A stretch of 64,000 bases of DNA from Fomes fomentarius (taxonomy: Eukaryota; Basidiomycota; Agaricomycetes; Polyporales; Polyporaceae), in contig JABYQN010000015.1 of the NCBI GenBank assembly GCA_022606135.1, positions 496,001 to 560,000 of the forward strand, in the 5' to 3' direction. The stretch's first letter is position 1, and the number at the start of each line of letters is the position of its first letter. Positions 46,538-59,375 of the stretch are shown piece after piece. Position numbers and translations under genes: made by a program. The notes below the pieces were generated by a model. That model searched no databases, was not told the origin of the DNA, and saw nothing but the letters and a program-made list of their open reading frames with translations.

Positions 46538-49155
46538 ATGAAACGCCCTAAAATGTCCTCACCTCCTTCAAGTTCCCAGGACCATCCAGACAAGAGACAA
46601 AAGATTTCGGACGAAAACCTGTCGGAAGATGGTGAGGGGTGGCAAAAGGTTGAGAGGAGGAAATCAAAGAAGCAGAAGAAGCAAGAATTGAAGAGCGAGG
46701 TACGTACTCCACCTGACTGACTACTACCAAGTTCCCCACACTCTCATGTTGCAGGCGAGCCCTCCCAAGTTCATGTATGCGAAAGGAGAGATACTCAGAC
46801 GACGCGAAGCAGTCGGGATAAATGTGAGTTACTCTCCCATCCTGATCCTCCTACGAGGGGCCGAAAGAGCTTGGAGACTATGCCGTGACTGCCTGTGGAG
46901 TCCCGGAGAGACGGGCGGGAGATCCTTGAATGCAGTACCTCTATAGTAAGATTCCCGGGGAAGATGCGTTGTATCTGGTTTCGTTCTTCGGACAGGGATT
47001 ATATGCCCAGGCCCGCTCCAGCAGTTCTGTCCATCCCTCCTCCGTCTCTCCAACAAATATTCCATCGCGTTATGTAGGAGAGAGTATGCGATGTGTCTCG
47101 ATAGTCATAGCGCGAGCTCAGGACAGGCGGACGGTCCTTTAATCAACTCATCTTCCTCCTCGCTTGATTGTCACTCATCATAGTTTAGGACGTACGGGAA
47201 TTAGTGTTGCATCTCGTAGCAGACGCGCCACCGCCCAGCTTCGTGAGAGTCGAGGTAAGTCTCTCGACCGACCGCAATCTGTACGAATTCGCGAACATTC
47301 AACAGAACTCCCGCTCTATCAACAAAGTAGTCGCGCTTTTAATCCCTGGACTGACACCAGACCTATTGTCCCTACCTCCGCTCCCGACTTCCGCGACTTC
47401 CAACCCGAACCTCCCTCTCCAAGTGCCTCTACCCTCTACCGACGCGGGCACATCACCTGGTGTCCCCTTCATCAACTCCACCTTCACCTACGCATGTCCA
47501 ACACGTGCGCCTGGCGATCAAATGCGCATGCACTCCGTTCTCAACGCGTTCTTCCAAGGCCCTGTCACTGGAGAAGAGAAGAAGAGGCGTCTGACGGAGC
47601 GCTTAACGTGTGAGCGCTGCAGCTGCGTGCATACCATTTCCAGTGCTTAGTCCGCGTTGGTGTAGCAGAACGAGCTCAAGAGAAAAGTTCTGTGCGATAT
47701 CTCCTAACGCTCGAACAGATGATCGAGAACGGCTACCCAATACCTTCGTATCTGGCGGAGACGTTTGAAAAACCGCTTGGCTGGGTCGAGACGAAGGTCG
47801 ACGTGGTGGATGACGCTCTGCTTTCGCCGTCGACGAGCAGCGCACCGCGTATATTCGCCATGGACTGCGAGATGGCGAGTCCCAGCCCGCATATTCATCA
47901 TGACATGAGTTAACCCTTTCGCAGTGTCTGACAGCAGACGGGAAACAACTGGCGCGGGTATGCTTAATTGACTACACCTCCGGAATCGTCGTCTACGACC
48001 AGTTCGTAAAGCCCGGTAAGCCCGTCGTCGACTACCTCACCCGCTGGTCAGGTATCACCGCCGAAGCTCTGAGCAAAGCCACGGCCTCTTTCGACGACGT
48101 GCAGGCGCATATCCTCTCCCTCCTCTCTGTCACCCCTACCCCGATATTACTCGGGCATTCGCTCGAGTCCGATTTGCATGCACTGAAGATCTGTCACCCG
48201 AGGTGTATCGATACGGCGTTGATCTTCCATCATCCGAGAGGACGGCCGCTTAAGCCGGGACTGGCGTGGTTGACGAAGAAGTGGTGTGGGAGGGAGATAC
48301 AGAACCGAGGTGAGGGCGGCCATGATCCCGAAGAGGACGCTAGGGCATGTTTGGACTTGCTCCGGAAAAAAGTCGAGAACGGTACGTGGTATGCCCTCGC
48401 AATCATATTCATTCTAGCGTGTGTTGAATGCTACGTGCGGTAGGACCGGGATATGGCGAGTTCAAAGTCGACACTGAGTCCATTTTCGAACGCATGTCGC
48501 GATCGCGGCAGCAGGGTGTTGCTGTGACGAGCGCGGTTGTCGACCATGGCAACCCTGGCGCGTGGCACGGGCAGAAGGCGACGACGTGCGTGGCATGCAA
48601 GAGCGACGCTGAAGTCCTCGATGGGCTGCTGACGTCGATGGAATCGCACCACTTCCTGTTTGGTCGGTTTACCGGGCTGGCGGACGCTCGTGGATGTGCG
48701 TATTCCTCATAAGACTTCTTTCTGCTCATCATCATCCCTGCGACTTCCTCTGACATGTGCATGTGACTTGCAATTCAGGGATAACGCCAAAAGCAACCGG
48801 GGACCCGTCGCTCGATGCCACCACACCAGCCCCAGCCCCATCATCGTCCTGTCCTCCAACCGACCCGGACCTCAGCACCGTTCTCGTGACGCTCGACACC
48901 CACCTCCGCCAGCTGTACGCTGCGCTGCCGGGGCGCACGGCGCTCGTGATCTTTACGGGCCACTCTGACCCGCGCAGGATGGCAGAGCTCAACGCGCGCA
49001 AGGCGGCGTTTGAGGGCGCGCTGAAGATGGGGAGGAGCGCCGAGGAGATCGCTGCAAGCACAGGGACGAGGTGGACGAGTGTGGACGGGCGGGAGTTGGA
49101 GGAGGAGGTCGAGAAGGCTAAGAGGGGGTTGTTGTTCCTCGGTGTGAAGAGCTGA
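46538..49155 (+). CDS. REX1: RNA exonuclease of the REX1/RNH70 type (DEDDh)
   Basis: 3'-5' RNA exonuclease, in yeast a nuclear enzyme that trims 5S rRNA, 5.8S rRNA and tRNA 3' ends. Eight exons (46538-46699, 46755-46823, 47189-47254, 47306-47609, 47651-47874, 47925-48381, 48444-48695, 48779-49155) sum to 636 aa in frame. The N-terminus is lysine-rich (RRKSKKQKKQ, nuclear-signal-like). The REX1-specific pre-domain has DVRELVLHLV and INKVVALLIPGL. The exonuclease domain shows FAMDCEMC (D, E), GHSLESDLHALK (D) and HDPEEDARACLDL (H, D), a full DEDDh set. The intron 47875-47924 starts GCGAGT, a GC donor placed exactly between DCEM and C. Intron 2 is 365 bases and may contain an insertion. The 41-base intron 4 is the least certain. 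Confidence 0.92.
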
Positions 49156-49919
49156 GTTGAACGTGTCGAGGTGTCGGATGGATCTAGGGGGGCTGGGATA
49201 TAGGTATATCGTACTCGGTGCGTGGTTTTCTCAATGGGGCGTAGGGCATGTTCTGATCCATGATGGATAGCAGCTTCATCTCCATGCTTGTTTGTTGCTC
49301 GCCCAAAAGTCGCTGCTGGTGGACTTATGTACTCGTTCACCATAGTTTAAACCTTGGCCATGATATAAGACTGAGTCCGATGCTAACTCGATTGTGGTGC
49401 TTACGTCGACCATTTGCACTATCATCTAGAAAGGAAGATGTTCCATAATCTCCGCACTGCTGCATCTTCGAGCGTGATGTCAACTTATATTCATTTCACT
49501 AGAGGCCCAGTGATAGCTCCGACCGCTCCTGCCGTTGGATGGGTAATATGAGGCTAGGGCTCATCGTCGCAGCGCGACTCCTGCGTCCGTCGCTCGGTAG
49601 AACTGTACCAGGTGCCAAGGTGTCTCTCGAAGCTTTGATGTACAACGCACTGCACTCCTTTGCTTTCTGAGACATTCCTCTTCTTCCTGAGACAGCTACG
49701 ACTCGAGGGCGCACGAGGGCTAACACGAGGCACACGGCATTCTCCGACGGCGTTGATACTTCTTCCGGGGTATACGTCTCCTTCCGGCATCTCGCACTCG
49801 GGTCTTATGTAGTCCATACTCAAGGTCACCGCGTCCACTGGATCATCTCGAGCCACTCTTCCTTCTTGCCAACGTTAGTGACTCTCATTCATCCACCCTT
49901 ACTCACTGACTGACATGGC
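49156..49919. other. Intergenic region
   Basis: No gene, RNA or repeat recognised between the exonuclease and the F-box-like gene; short opposite-strand frames near 49500-49850 lack any family signal. Confidence 0.45.
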
Positions 49920-51412
49920 ATGTTTCAGATGACTTCTGCCCAACAATCTAGCTTCTCTCATCGCCATGATGAGCGTTTCCCCGTGACTTCAGCACACAAC
50001 GTCATGGACAAGACCCTGACACTCTCTGGCGAGGTCGTAGACAACATCGTTGACCATCTCTACGACGATATCTCTTCACTCAAGGTCTGCGCCCTCGTAT
50101 GTCACGCTTGGTTGCCATCCTGTCGCTACCATCTACTCTACACCACCATCTGCTTCCCCGGGACGCCCGGGAAGACGCATTTCGACCTCATCCGCTGGTC
50201 ACAGAACCACCAGGAGGCTGCCCTATACGTCGTGCGACTCTGCATCGAAGGTACGGCCAATTTCAGGGAGCTTCCTTGCGGTAGCGAGGTCGCTGTCGAA
50301 GACATTGAGCTCCTCCTCCCCCTGCTCCCGAATTTGCAAGAGGTCGTCCTCCGCGGCGTCACCTTGTCATCCTATCTGCCGGCCGACGGATCCCATATCC
50401 CGTCCTGTTGTCGCCGAATCCGAGTACTAACAGTGGCTTTCGGTGCGACGGGAGACACAACATTTCGCCCTCTGTGCCACCTTCTCTTGCTCTTTGCCCA
50501 GGTCACGTCCCTGATTGTTTCCCATATTCAGTGTCAATGGGACCCGTCCTTTGGAGACAGCCTTCTATTTTCCGCATTGCGCTCCGCTCTGCGAGTCGAA
50601 GATCTTCACGTACATTCTGATCACCCTGCACAGTCCTGCAGCGGCTACCTTGGCATACTCGAACTGTATCGTCAAGCGCAGCCTCGATGGCCGCTTCGAA
50701 AACTGGAGCTCGGGTTGCCTCGGATGACGTCGGAGGATTCTTTGAACGATATCCTCGGTGGTTGTGCGGAGACCCTCTCGACCCTCGTGGTATTTTCGTC
50801 CGCAACCATCACGCAAGATGCACGAGATACTCCTACTCTAACAACTTTACGTACGTCAGTTGCTCTCAGTGCGGTATCCATGTACCCAAACCCAAGCTGA
50901 CTTTGGCGAAAGCGCTAGAACCGTGGCGGTTGCCCAATCTCCGCATGTGCCAGTCATTGCAGCTCTTATATCTGCCGCTCTTGACAATATCCATCCTCGA
51001 GGATACCGATCGAGCTGTTTCCGATTGGCTAGAATATAGCATCGGGGCGATCACGGAGATCGTTTTATCATCACCTCTACAACTCTCCGCAGTCGGTCTC
51101 CTGTTCATGCATGTGGGCGACCCTTACGACACCCGAGTGACAGAGAGACTTGATCAGGTGTCGTGCTGGGAACGTTTGGACGATGCGGTCGCCGGCTTAC
51201 CTGGAATAGAGGAAGCCGTCTGCTTCATCTCGAAAGACTCTGACCGCGTCCTAGACCGTGCGGCGGAAACGGTGATTCGGCACGGAGCTACGCCGTACTG
51301 TAAGACGTCCGGCCCCGACGTCGAGGAGGATGATGTTGTTGCTCTCCTGAAGAGGAAGTTGCCTCGGACGCACGCTGCGTATGGTTTGCAATTTGTGTTG
51401 TGTTGTGTGTAG
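49920..51412 (+). CDS. F-box-like protein, intact
   Basis: Two exons (49920-50850 and 50913-51412) joined by a 62-base GTACGT...AAAG intron with a GCTGAC branch site give 476 aa. Residues about 35-75 form an F-box-like helix set (LSGEVVDNIVDHLYDDISSLKVCALVCHAW, here split for reading: LSGEVVDNIVDHLYDD then SSLKVCALVCHAW). Leucine-rich strands follow (LPNLQEVVLRGV, RIRVLTVAFG, ALRVEDLHVHS, LRKLELGLP), as in basidiomycete F-box adaptors that recruit substrates to SCF ubiquitin ligases. The start may be 49920 or 49929. A decayed copy of part of exon 2 lies at 11274-11480. The substrate is unknown. Confidence 0.82.
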
Positions 51413-52325
51413 CGCGAGCTAGTAGTGACAGCTTGTTGAAGGTAATAGCAGGGACTGTCTATCGCCGTATGTCAAAACTGGCGTGGATGTCGAGTGGGAC
51501 TTTGTTCTTGTCTCGTGAAGAAAGTTGCGTGGAACAGACCCTGCTCTCCAATTATGTTCGAGCTGTCGGCTGTGTAGTACAATTTGGGGAATGGAAATGT
51601 GACAATGCGGGAATCGAACATCTGACCTTACCGAGGTGCGGCTGGATTACTCCTCATCGACATCTGTGGCTGCTTCTTTCTTCTTGACCACATCATTCCT
51701 CCTGAGTTGTGGACCCGGCGATATTTCCCAAAATTGTGTAAAAGATAGCGGACAACAACCAATGCAATCACCCTGTTGACCGCCGCTCGTGGCCTCCTGA
51801 ATGTCTCGTTGGTCTCCGATCTTGACCTCTTTCAACTTCTACCGTATACATCTTGTCGCATTGTACAATCAAGTAAGTCACTCGGGCATGGACGGCGTGT
51901 GCATGCATTACATCCAAGTCACAGAGGGCATCTGCGGTTCAGGTTTCGTCACGAGATGAAGAATATCAAACGGCAAGACGACCCATATGCACTCTCGTCC
52001 CCGTCCTGGTTTGATGTTCCCTACATCGTTGTCGGTTGTTGGTGCTATCTGTATTTGTATCGCTGGCCGTTCGCTGCTGTCACTGGCGTTCTGGGGGACT
52101 GCTTCATAGATAGTACGGATTCTACCTGGAATTCTCATGCGTAGATCGATTCGTTTTACCTCGAGCTCAAGGAACTTCGTACATCGCGACTGCATTGGTC
52201 TGGCTGTGATCTTTGGTTGTGAATGATGCGTTCTGATATACATGGAATATACAAGCGGTAGTTGGCGTATAGTGGTGCCGAATGGATGACAATGCCAGCA
52301 ATGTCGTCACATACAGGTGCAACGT
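51413..52325. other. Intergenic region with a tRNA-like B-box remnant
   Basis: No gene. On the minus strand near 51600-51620 the sequence GTTCGATTCCCGC resembles a tRNA T-arm, but the arms do not pair and no acceptor stem exists. Frames at 51776-52144 (+) and 51908-52243 (-) are unassignable. Confidence 0.4.
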
Positions 52326-53554
52326 TCAACCCCGGGCCCTGAACCCCACCAGGCGGAAAATTACGCTCTTCACCCGCTCCACAATATCCTTCTTGCACGT
52401 GCTGTTGATGAGCGTGACGCTTCCATCGGCGGTGAAGAAGCTGGTGGGCGTGCTCCTCGCCGACAAGTACCTGGTAGAGGTGATGGCCTGACCGGCCAAG
52501 CGTTGCTCCCTCGCGAGCTGGCGCGCACGTGTGTTCGGCGCCCAGCTGAGGTTGAGGATCTCGTTCTCGGATGCCAACGTCGACCTCATCATCTCCACGG
52601 CAAAGGCCCCGACGCCGGGGGCGTTGTCGACAGTGCGGTAGAAGGTCTCGATCTCGGTGACCCATATGCGGACTTGCGGCAGGCGAGCACGGATGCGGGT
52701 GTTTGCGCGGAGCATGCGGCGGATGAGCCGGTTTGTGCCTTCGGAGATGGGGAGGGAGTCCATCAGGAAGCGGGGGTTCTCGACGAAGTAGACGTAGACG
52801 GCGTTGTCGGGCGTCGCTCGGAGCCATGGCAAGTTCCCGGACAGCATGACGACAAAGATGAGGCCCAGGGCCCAGGTGTCGCTTTGCGCGCCAGAGCGAA
52901 AGTAGCGGCCTTCAGCTTTGAGACACTCTGCGAATGTGGTGTGAGCATCTTGATGGTCATTCTGTGCTGGTCGAGCACACGAAGCTCACCTGGAGGCATG
53001 TACCCGAGAGTACCGCAGGGTTGATCATAAGCGGTATCCTCGCTCGCGAGCCCAAAGTCCGCGACAAACAGCTGGGTGCCGTCCTCGCTCACAAGGATGT
53101 TATGCGGCTTGAGGTCGCGGTGGTAGATCTTCTTGGAGTGGAGCCAGTCCACTGTGTCCACAAGGGTGAGGAATGCATTTCGGAGCCTGGTCTCGTCGCG
53201 ATAGGGACCGTGCGTCTCGATATACGTCGAGAGGTCTCCGCCGCCACAGCAGTCCATGACGAACACGAACCACTCGTCGTCCTCGTACGCGTCGTGGAGG
53301 GTGATGACGTTCGGATGCTCCGACGCGAGCTTGTGAATGGCCATCTCGCTGCGGAAGGACTCGCACCAGGAGGAGTTGCGACCTCGTTTGCTCACGAGCT
53401 TGACGGCACGCTCCCGGTCTCCGGGCGTCCCCTCGAGGTCGACGGCTTTGTAGACAACGCCATAGGAGCCCGAGCCGAGCAAGGTGGTGAGTTGGTAGCG
53501 CTTGTGGAAGACGACGCCGGCGAGGTTAGGGAGCTTGAGGGCAGCGCTAGGCAT
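52326..53554 (-). CDS. Serine/threonine protein kinase (Ran1/Sks1-like)
   Basis: Complete eukaryotic protein kinase in two exons (53554-52990 and 52927-52326, intron 62 bases), 388 aa. Motifs in order: glycine loop GSGSYGVVYKAVD, VAIK-type lysine in RAVKLVSK, catalytic loop HRDLKPHN, DFGLAS, GTLGYMPPECL (APE replaced by PPE), then SDTWALGLIFVVMLSGNLPW for subdomain IX. The layout, with MAIHKLASEHPNVITLHDAYED and a DTVDWLHSKKIYHRDLK segment, resembles the Ran1/Pat1-Sks1-Vhs1 group of fungal kinases that act in nutrient or cell-cycle control; the exact role is inference. The C-terminal 100 residues have no recognised domain. It is transcribed toward the F-box-like gene. Confidence 0.92.
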
Positions 53555-55308
53555 GGTGCGTGATGAAGAGTGGTGATGTGGTTAGAGGATGATGTTCTCC
53601 AGGAACAACGAAGGGAGGGATAGGGAGGGATTAGAACTTGGGGGGGAGATAATTCGAGCTCCTTATATACCTGAGAGGGGCCCTTTCCGAGTTGCCTTCG
53701 AGCAGTAGAAATTGAAATCGTAGCCTTCATGGACGGACTGGATATCCGAGACAACCGTTTGTCGGCACAGTGGGCTACGACTGTTGTGGCTTGACCATCG
53801 GAACACAGCCCGTATAGATCGAGCCCTCGACGTCCTCCGAGTTTGGGATGACCGACCCGAGACCCGAGACGGAAGTAACAGAACAGACCGGACTGGCGTT
53901 GGATGGTGGTGCACCAGGGAGACGCCTGGCTATAAGGCGCTACAGCCGTAAGTTCAAAGTCGGCCCGTCACGTGCACGTGAACTTTGATCGACACCCGCC
54001 CGGCGCCCACATTCCCGCTAAGTAATACAGAGGGTTAGTAATCAGAACCATCGCTCTAGGTAGTTGGCAATATGCATCAGAACTCGTGGGGGATTCTACA
54101 GGTTGCTATATGGCCTTATAGGTCCCGTAGGTCGCGTTACGGTAGTACCTGTGGCAAAAGATCAGGAGATGACGAAGGTAGATCACACATACTCGCCATC
54201 GTACATGCCACCAAATCAACCTGTCCCCCTCCTCAATGGAGCACTGTATCTGCAGGTCGGATATTAGTAGGGTCCAGTACACGCATGTTTCGACAGGTAC
54301 ATACGGCAGTAGTAAGAACGAGCGCAAGCACGGGTGGGAGTCCGACTCGTCAGGGGGAACTTGAATGGCTCATGTGACGCACTGGCAGCACGACGCCATC
54401 GTCGTTGAAGTAAACTCGATTGATTACCAGTGCCACAAGTTGAATGTTTTCGGCTTCGTAGAGATCGTTATGCTCGTCGGAATCAGCCTGAGAAAGAGTC
54501 CAGTGGAGAATTGAAAATGGTGTCACGCTGTGACACAGCGTATGTGTGAAAGCGCTTCAGGCTTGGTAACAACTTAAGTTCTCGACATCGGATCGTACAC
54601 ACCATGAACAAGAGGTCGTGTCTATGTCGCGACCTTGGACAGTCGAGGTTCCCTTCAAACTAGTATGTCTCGGATGGTCAATGTTGTCGGCCCATCCGTA
54701 GTCGTTGGGTGCAGCTGAGGATGTTCCAATACAGCAGGCATTGGTCCAGAATGGGTAGCCAGAAATGTTCGGGAAAGCTCCGTCGCATATAGCCTTCAGT
54801 GGAGATTCTGGGTGGATATCATGTCGCATTTTACCTTTCATTCTCTTGTAATTTCAATGTAATTATCAGTCAGAACAAAGGAGAAATTACATAGAGTCAT
54901 CTTTGGCACAAAGAAAGGCTCGCGATGGGTCACATTTGACACAACCGGTAATTGGTCCCAGAGAAGGTCACCTTAATTGGTGTAACAAAGTCTAGTAACA
55001 CCATATAGGTGACCTATACCAATCATTATTATACCCCATGAAGGTGACATTCAAGGGGACCCCTTTATGGCCGTTGGGTAGGTTTCCTTTTTCATCCATT
55101 CTGCATTGCACCTTATCTCACTCCTGAGGTTTCCTTTCAGGCTGACTGAAATCTTACATGAATTTCCCCCAAATGACACCTTTGAGGGAATCACAAATGT
55201 TGGCTACATCTTCACCAAAGGCCAACTCCAACTGAGTTTACCCAAACATTTCTGGCACCCGGTCCATTTTTCTTTACCACACCAACGCGCCCTGCAACAT
55301 GATAGCTC
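53555..55308. other. Intergenic region with transposon relics
   Basis: No supportable gene. A minus-strand frame of 94 codons at 54557-54841 lacks any family signal. From about 54940 the sequence is AT-richer, with a hairpin-forming inverted repeat and a short gag/pol-like frame fragment (55106-55333) that look like older mobile-element debris. Confidence 0.4.
54967..55014. repeat. Imperfect inverted repeat (GGTCACC / GGTGACC arms)
   Basis: GGTCACCTTAATTGGTGTAAC pairs with its near reverse complement GTAACACCATATAGGTGACC around an 8-base loop. The palindrome TATAGGTGACCTATA lies at 55004-55018. It may be the end of a small non-autonomous element. Confidence 0.6.
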
Positions 55309-55343
55309 CATCAGGAATATGTCATGCTCTTGAGGGGTACTTG
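55309..55343 (+). repeat. Left terminal inverted repeat
   Basis: Begins CATCAGGAATATGTCATGC and continues CTTGAGGGG-TACTTG. Matches the reverse complement of 63182-63217 at about 31 of 36 positions. Confidence 0.85.
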
Positions 55344-55560
55344 ACCAAGTCTTGTAAGTTAGGTCAAGTACGATAAGTAGAGTAAGTCCAGTAGTTGAAT
55401 CAAACTGAGTGGGGTCTCTGGACTCAAGTACCTACACTTGACAAGTACTGTAAAGTGTCGTAAGTATGTAGTCAAGTACAGACATATGTTATAGTAAGTG
55501 CAGTCGAATACATAGCACCACCCCTCTGGCAGGCACATGGAACACGAAGCCAGTCTGAAT
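55344..55560. repeat. Left subterminal repeats (TCAAGTAC/GTACTTGA)
   Basis: At least five copies of TCAAGTAC or near variants in both orientations within about 200 bases of the left end, the arrangement expected of transposase-binding sites. Confidence 0.6.
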
Positions 55561-55919
55561 TCGACTCGATTGACGTATTCGAAACAAAGTACATCAACTA
55601 ATCCTACTAGAACCAAGAGTCTACAGCGGAATGGGCAAGTGGTATAAGCTGCAGGACATGATCTAGGGCCTGGCGGGAGGGGCCAGCAGCCTAAACACTC
55701 CATATTGGGACAGAATGGACTCACTGGGTGATTATAGAAGACGGTTAACAACATATGCATGATGAGAGCATAGGTGGGGCATAGGTAGGGCATAATCAAA
55801 CGGCATACTAGAGGCGGTGATGAGACAGTCGGTGGAACGAAGGAGTGGGATATGATGGACCTAGATGAATATAGATTTCGATGTGAGACTACGTGCATGT
55901 GTAGGGGTGATTCACATAC

Positions 55920-58879
55920 CTAATCGGAGGATGCCATGACAGGGCGTTCATCGAGGTTGACGATGCAAGCATATTGATTCATGACCTTTTTCTTGTGTAT
56001 CTTGAGATGCTGACGAGCTGTCGCAAGCATGCTGTCCCAACAGGCATTGTCAAATGCCTGAGCATGCTCAAAATGCGACAAGACCTTGACTTGCATTATG
56101 CATTTCTTTGGGTCGTCAGGGTCACGCATCTCCTGATCTCCCCAGTTCTCTCCTGAGAAATGTCCATCAGTGGAGGAAGGGATTATCTTCTTGCCAGTCC
56201 TCCAGTACGTCAGAGCAAATTCAACCTAGTGCAACAGCAGTGAGTATAGAGTGAACTGCTCCAGACAGCCGACAATTACTGATGGCAAGAGATGCCATGA
56301 CCAGGGCACCGGCTGGTTTAGGAGTGTTGAAGACGTCGTTGAAGACATCAATCACTTCCTCGGACACCTGATTGATTGCAGTAAGATGAGCGAGACCGAG
56401 GGTTTTGAGAATGAGAGGGTTCTCGAAATGCCCCTGGAAATGCGTGAGCCAGGCTCTTGATTGAGAACAAGAGCTTACTAATTTGTCATGGGCATGGTTC
56501 CACTTGTGCCAATAGAAGGGCACTCGCATCTGCTTCAACTTGTCACGACGAGTTGACTCATTGTTGTCAAGCGCCAGCATTCGGATGCAATATGCGGCAC
56601 GCTGTTCCAGAGATGCCAGATCCTTTGTATTGTCAAAATGCTCATGGAGAGAGCTGAGCGCGTACTTGCGGAACGCACTTTGCCAGTCACTGGTACGGTC
56701 CTTGATCTAGCGTATGTTATGTTGAACATCAGTGTGGGTCGAGACACAGAAATTGAAGGTTGAATAACTGCCATCTGGTAGAATATGTCGTCGTCCGAGT
56801 CCATGACCTTGTGGTCGTATTCAGGGTATGCAATATCAAAGAGGCATTGACACTCTTCAATGGTGAGCTCTGTGAAGGGCTGACGAATGCCGTGGTACAG
56901 TCGGATGAAGGGCGCGAGCTTGTCGTGATAATCACAATTGCATCTCAAATGGGATATGGAATATCTTTGACCATGAAGCGGCCCTCCAAGTCTTTCTTAT
57001 TGCCCTTTGCCCCCTTCTGATGACCCAAAGCGGCGGGTGTGTTGAGGTCGACATGCCTGACAGCTGCTAGCTTGACCGCCTGTCCAAGGAGTGAGGTTCT
57101 TTCATGTGTCTCAACTCTGTTCGATATCTTTGACAACTCACTCGCTTCAGTATCACTACATCTGTACTCTCCTGGGCACCAGATGAAGGTCCGTTGATCA
57201 ATGGGTGGTAATGGCATGAGCAGTAGGTTGATTCATGCATGGGATGCCCATCTTCATCATTGGAGAGGAGGTTGTGAGCAACATGGTTATCGATCCACGT
57301 AAGTGCAGCATCTGCGTCGTCCTCAAAGTTGTTAAGAGCCTTATCGAGGTCTTCATCAGCCATGCCACCTGTGAACTCGTTGATGTCGATAGGGCCACCA
57401 TCCCCATCAGGTCCCTGGCTGGATGCTCTATTTGCAGATACTGGAGGCGAGTTGGGCATGCAGATTGGCTTGAGAGCGTGCTCCTTACCCTTCTGCAACT
57501 TTGAGAGCTTGACAGGTGCAGCATGAGTGAGCAAATTCATAGACATGTCAGGACAAGGGGTCTTCAAAGGTGTTTTGAAATGTTGAGCGAAATCGTGCCA
57601 GATGCCCCTGGTAATAGGCACGGTCTTGGTCTTCTTGTGAGGTGGGCTACAGCAGAGTGAGTATATTTGTCAGTAGTAGTACCACGGTGCAGACAGACAA
57701 TATCAATTCATGGTTCAATGAGGCAAAGAGTGACATCGGAATGCGGACGATGTGTGAGAAGTGGTGTGAGAGGATGACTTACTTGTAATTGCTGGGTATA
57801 TCTGGTATCGAAAGTCATGTGTGTATGCGGAAAGTTAGTTGTGTGTTGAGTATGGTATCACAGTAGACAGTCAGTAGAGTGCAGGCACCGAGCGAGAGCA
57901 GGACATACACGGTGTTATCGCAGTTCCCTGAAGACGTGGGTGCCGCCTTCCTCTTTGGTGCAGAAGCTTCTGCCTCATGTGTTGCTTCATGTGTGGCTGT
58001 GACGTGGGTGCATCACACACATTTAGAGTTTTGCGTGCGCTTATGGCACGTCTGTTTGACTTCATCTTCATCAACATCCATGCAATCTCCATCTACACTG
58101 CTCTCAGTGTCATCAGCATCACCATTGGATTCAAACTCTGAGCTGGTGCCATCACTCTTCCAACTGTGTTTTGGTGTCTCGCTACGGTCCGACAGCCTCG
58201 ATGGATCCACCTCAGGTTGAAGTTCAAGGGCTGGTGGTGGGTTGGAGGATGACGGCATTAGGTCATATCGTCATGGTTGGCACACAACTTGGACTTACCT
58301 TGATTGTGCGACTGACCCTCATGACTTTCAGTGGTCACATGACTCACATTGAAGTGCACCTGAGAGCTGGTAGTCGACGATTTAGATGCTGTGACTTCGG
58401 TAAGCAAAGCGTGTCATTCATTGTTTCTCTAGTGGTTCAAGGAGGAGTGCATGGCACATACCAGCCGAGTTTTGCTCAGTGACAGAGGGCTTGACAACAG
58501 GCCTCGGCTGGGTTTTCTTCTTTGGAAGTGGGGCAGGAGGGTTTTGCCAAAGATTGGCAGCCAAAGCATCTTTGTTTGCCATCTTTTCCAGCAGCTTGGC
58601 GGCGCGTTGCGTTGCAGCGTCACGGTTAAGCTGGGCTACTGTTCTTGCGTCCTCAGTGGCTTGTCTGGCTGCATGGACCTTTGCGCGGTGCTCTGGAGGG
58701 GGAGTAGGAATGCACAAGGGGTTGTCTGGGTTGTAGCGAGGCAGGTCGAGGAGTCCTGGGTCCTTGTCCTTGTTCGTTGGACGTGTGTTGGCACGCACAA
58801 TCGCTGCAGTATTTGGTGCTTGTTCTGCAGGTTCGTCTGCACCATTGGGGGTCCTTGGGGCTGCTTTTTTTCTAGCCAT
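55920..58879 (-). CDS. Second gene of the Plavaka element, unknown function
   Basis: Minus-strand, multi-exon gene inside the terminal repeats, divergent from the transposase. Starts near 58879 (MARKKAAPRTPNG) with an Ala/Pro-rich, basic N-terminus; the frame stays open upstream to 59032, so the start is uncertain. Further exons encode an acidic low-complexity region (SSEFESNGDADDTESSVDGD), then DEDLDKALNNFEDDADAALTW, a Cys/His-containing stretch, FHIPFEMRCNCDYHDKLAPF, ECQCLFDIAYPEYD, a helical region (RRDKLKQMRVPFYWHKWNHA) and a last exon ending MASSD at 55920. I do not recognise a domain. Its position suggests an accessory protein, comparable to the second gene of plant CACTA elements, or a captured gene. 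Exon borders were not all resolved and it may be partly degenerate. Confidence 0.55.
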
Positions 58880-59375
58880 AGAATGAGGTGGGGAACACGA
58901 ATGGTGTATGGGGTGGAGGAGATGGTGCTGGAGGGAGTCAAACAGGGCGCAAACCTTAGCAACCACCTCTGCAGAGACTCCCTGTTTGTCTGGCTGCCAA
59001 TCAGTGACAAACCCGAGCGCTCCTGAGGCCAAGTTGTTTTTCTTACTAAGATCGAATCTGATATAACTGACTTTTGATTGTGAACCTCAGGCCAGTTTGA
59101 AACAATGTTGAACAGCATCCCGATTGTGTCTGCACAAATAGTCTCGCGACATTCGCATCCAAGCTCTCGAAGAGTCACAAGCCTCCTTCCCTTCATTTTT
59201 CCCACTTCCAACTGCTCTCTCCTTCACATTCATTCTCCCCAATTTGTCTCCGCCGCCACCCCTTCAAGATCGCCTGTCCCTTCAAGTTTGCACAACAAGT
59301 ACAGTCGATCAGATTATCCTACAATGTAGGCTCGTAGCTACTTATGAATACATGTGTCTATCACTGTATTGCTTG

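Noticed and set aside
51595..51640. Possible minus-strand tRNA (GTTCGATTCC box)
   Set aside because: The T-arm does not pair, the anticodon arm is not of proper size, and no acceptor stem partner exists within 90 bases.
55359..55898. Minus-strand open frame of 179 codons at the left end of the transposon
   Set aside because: Lies in the subterminal repeat zone; composition is repeat-driven (TAC/CTT rich) and it has no domain.
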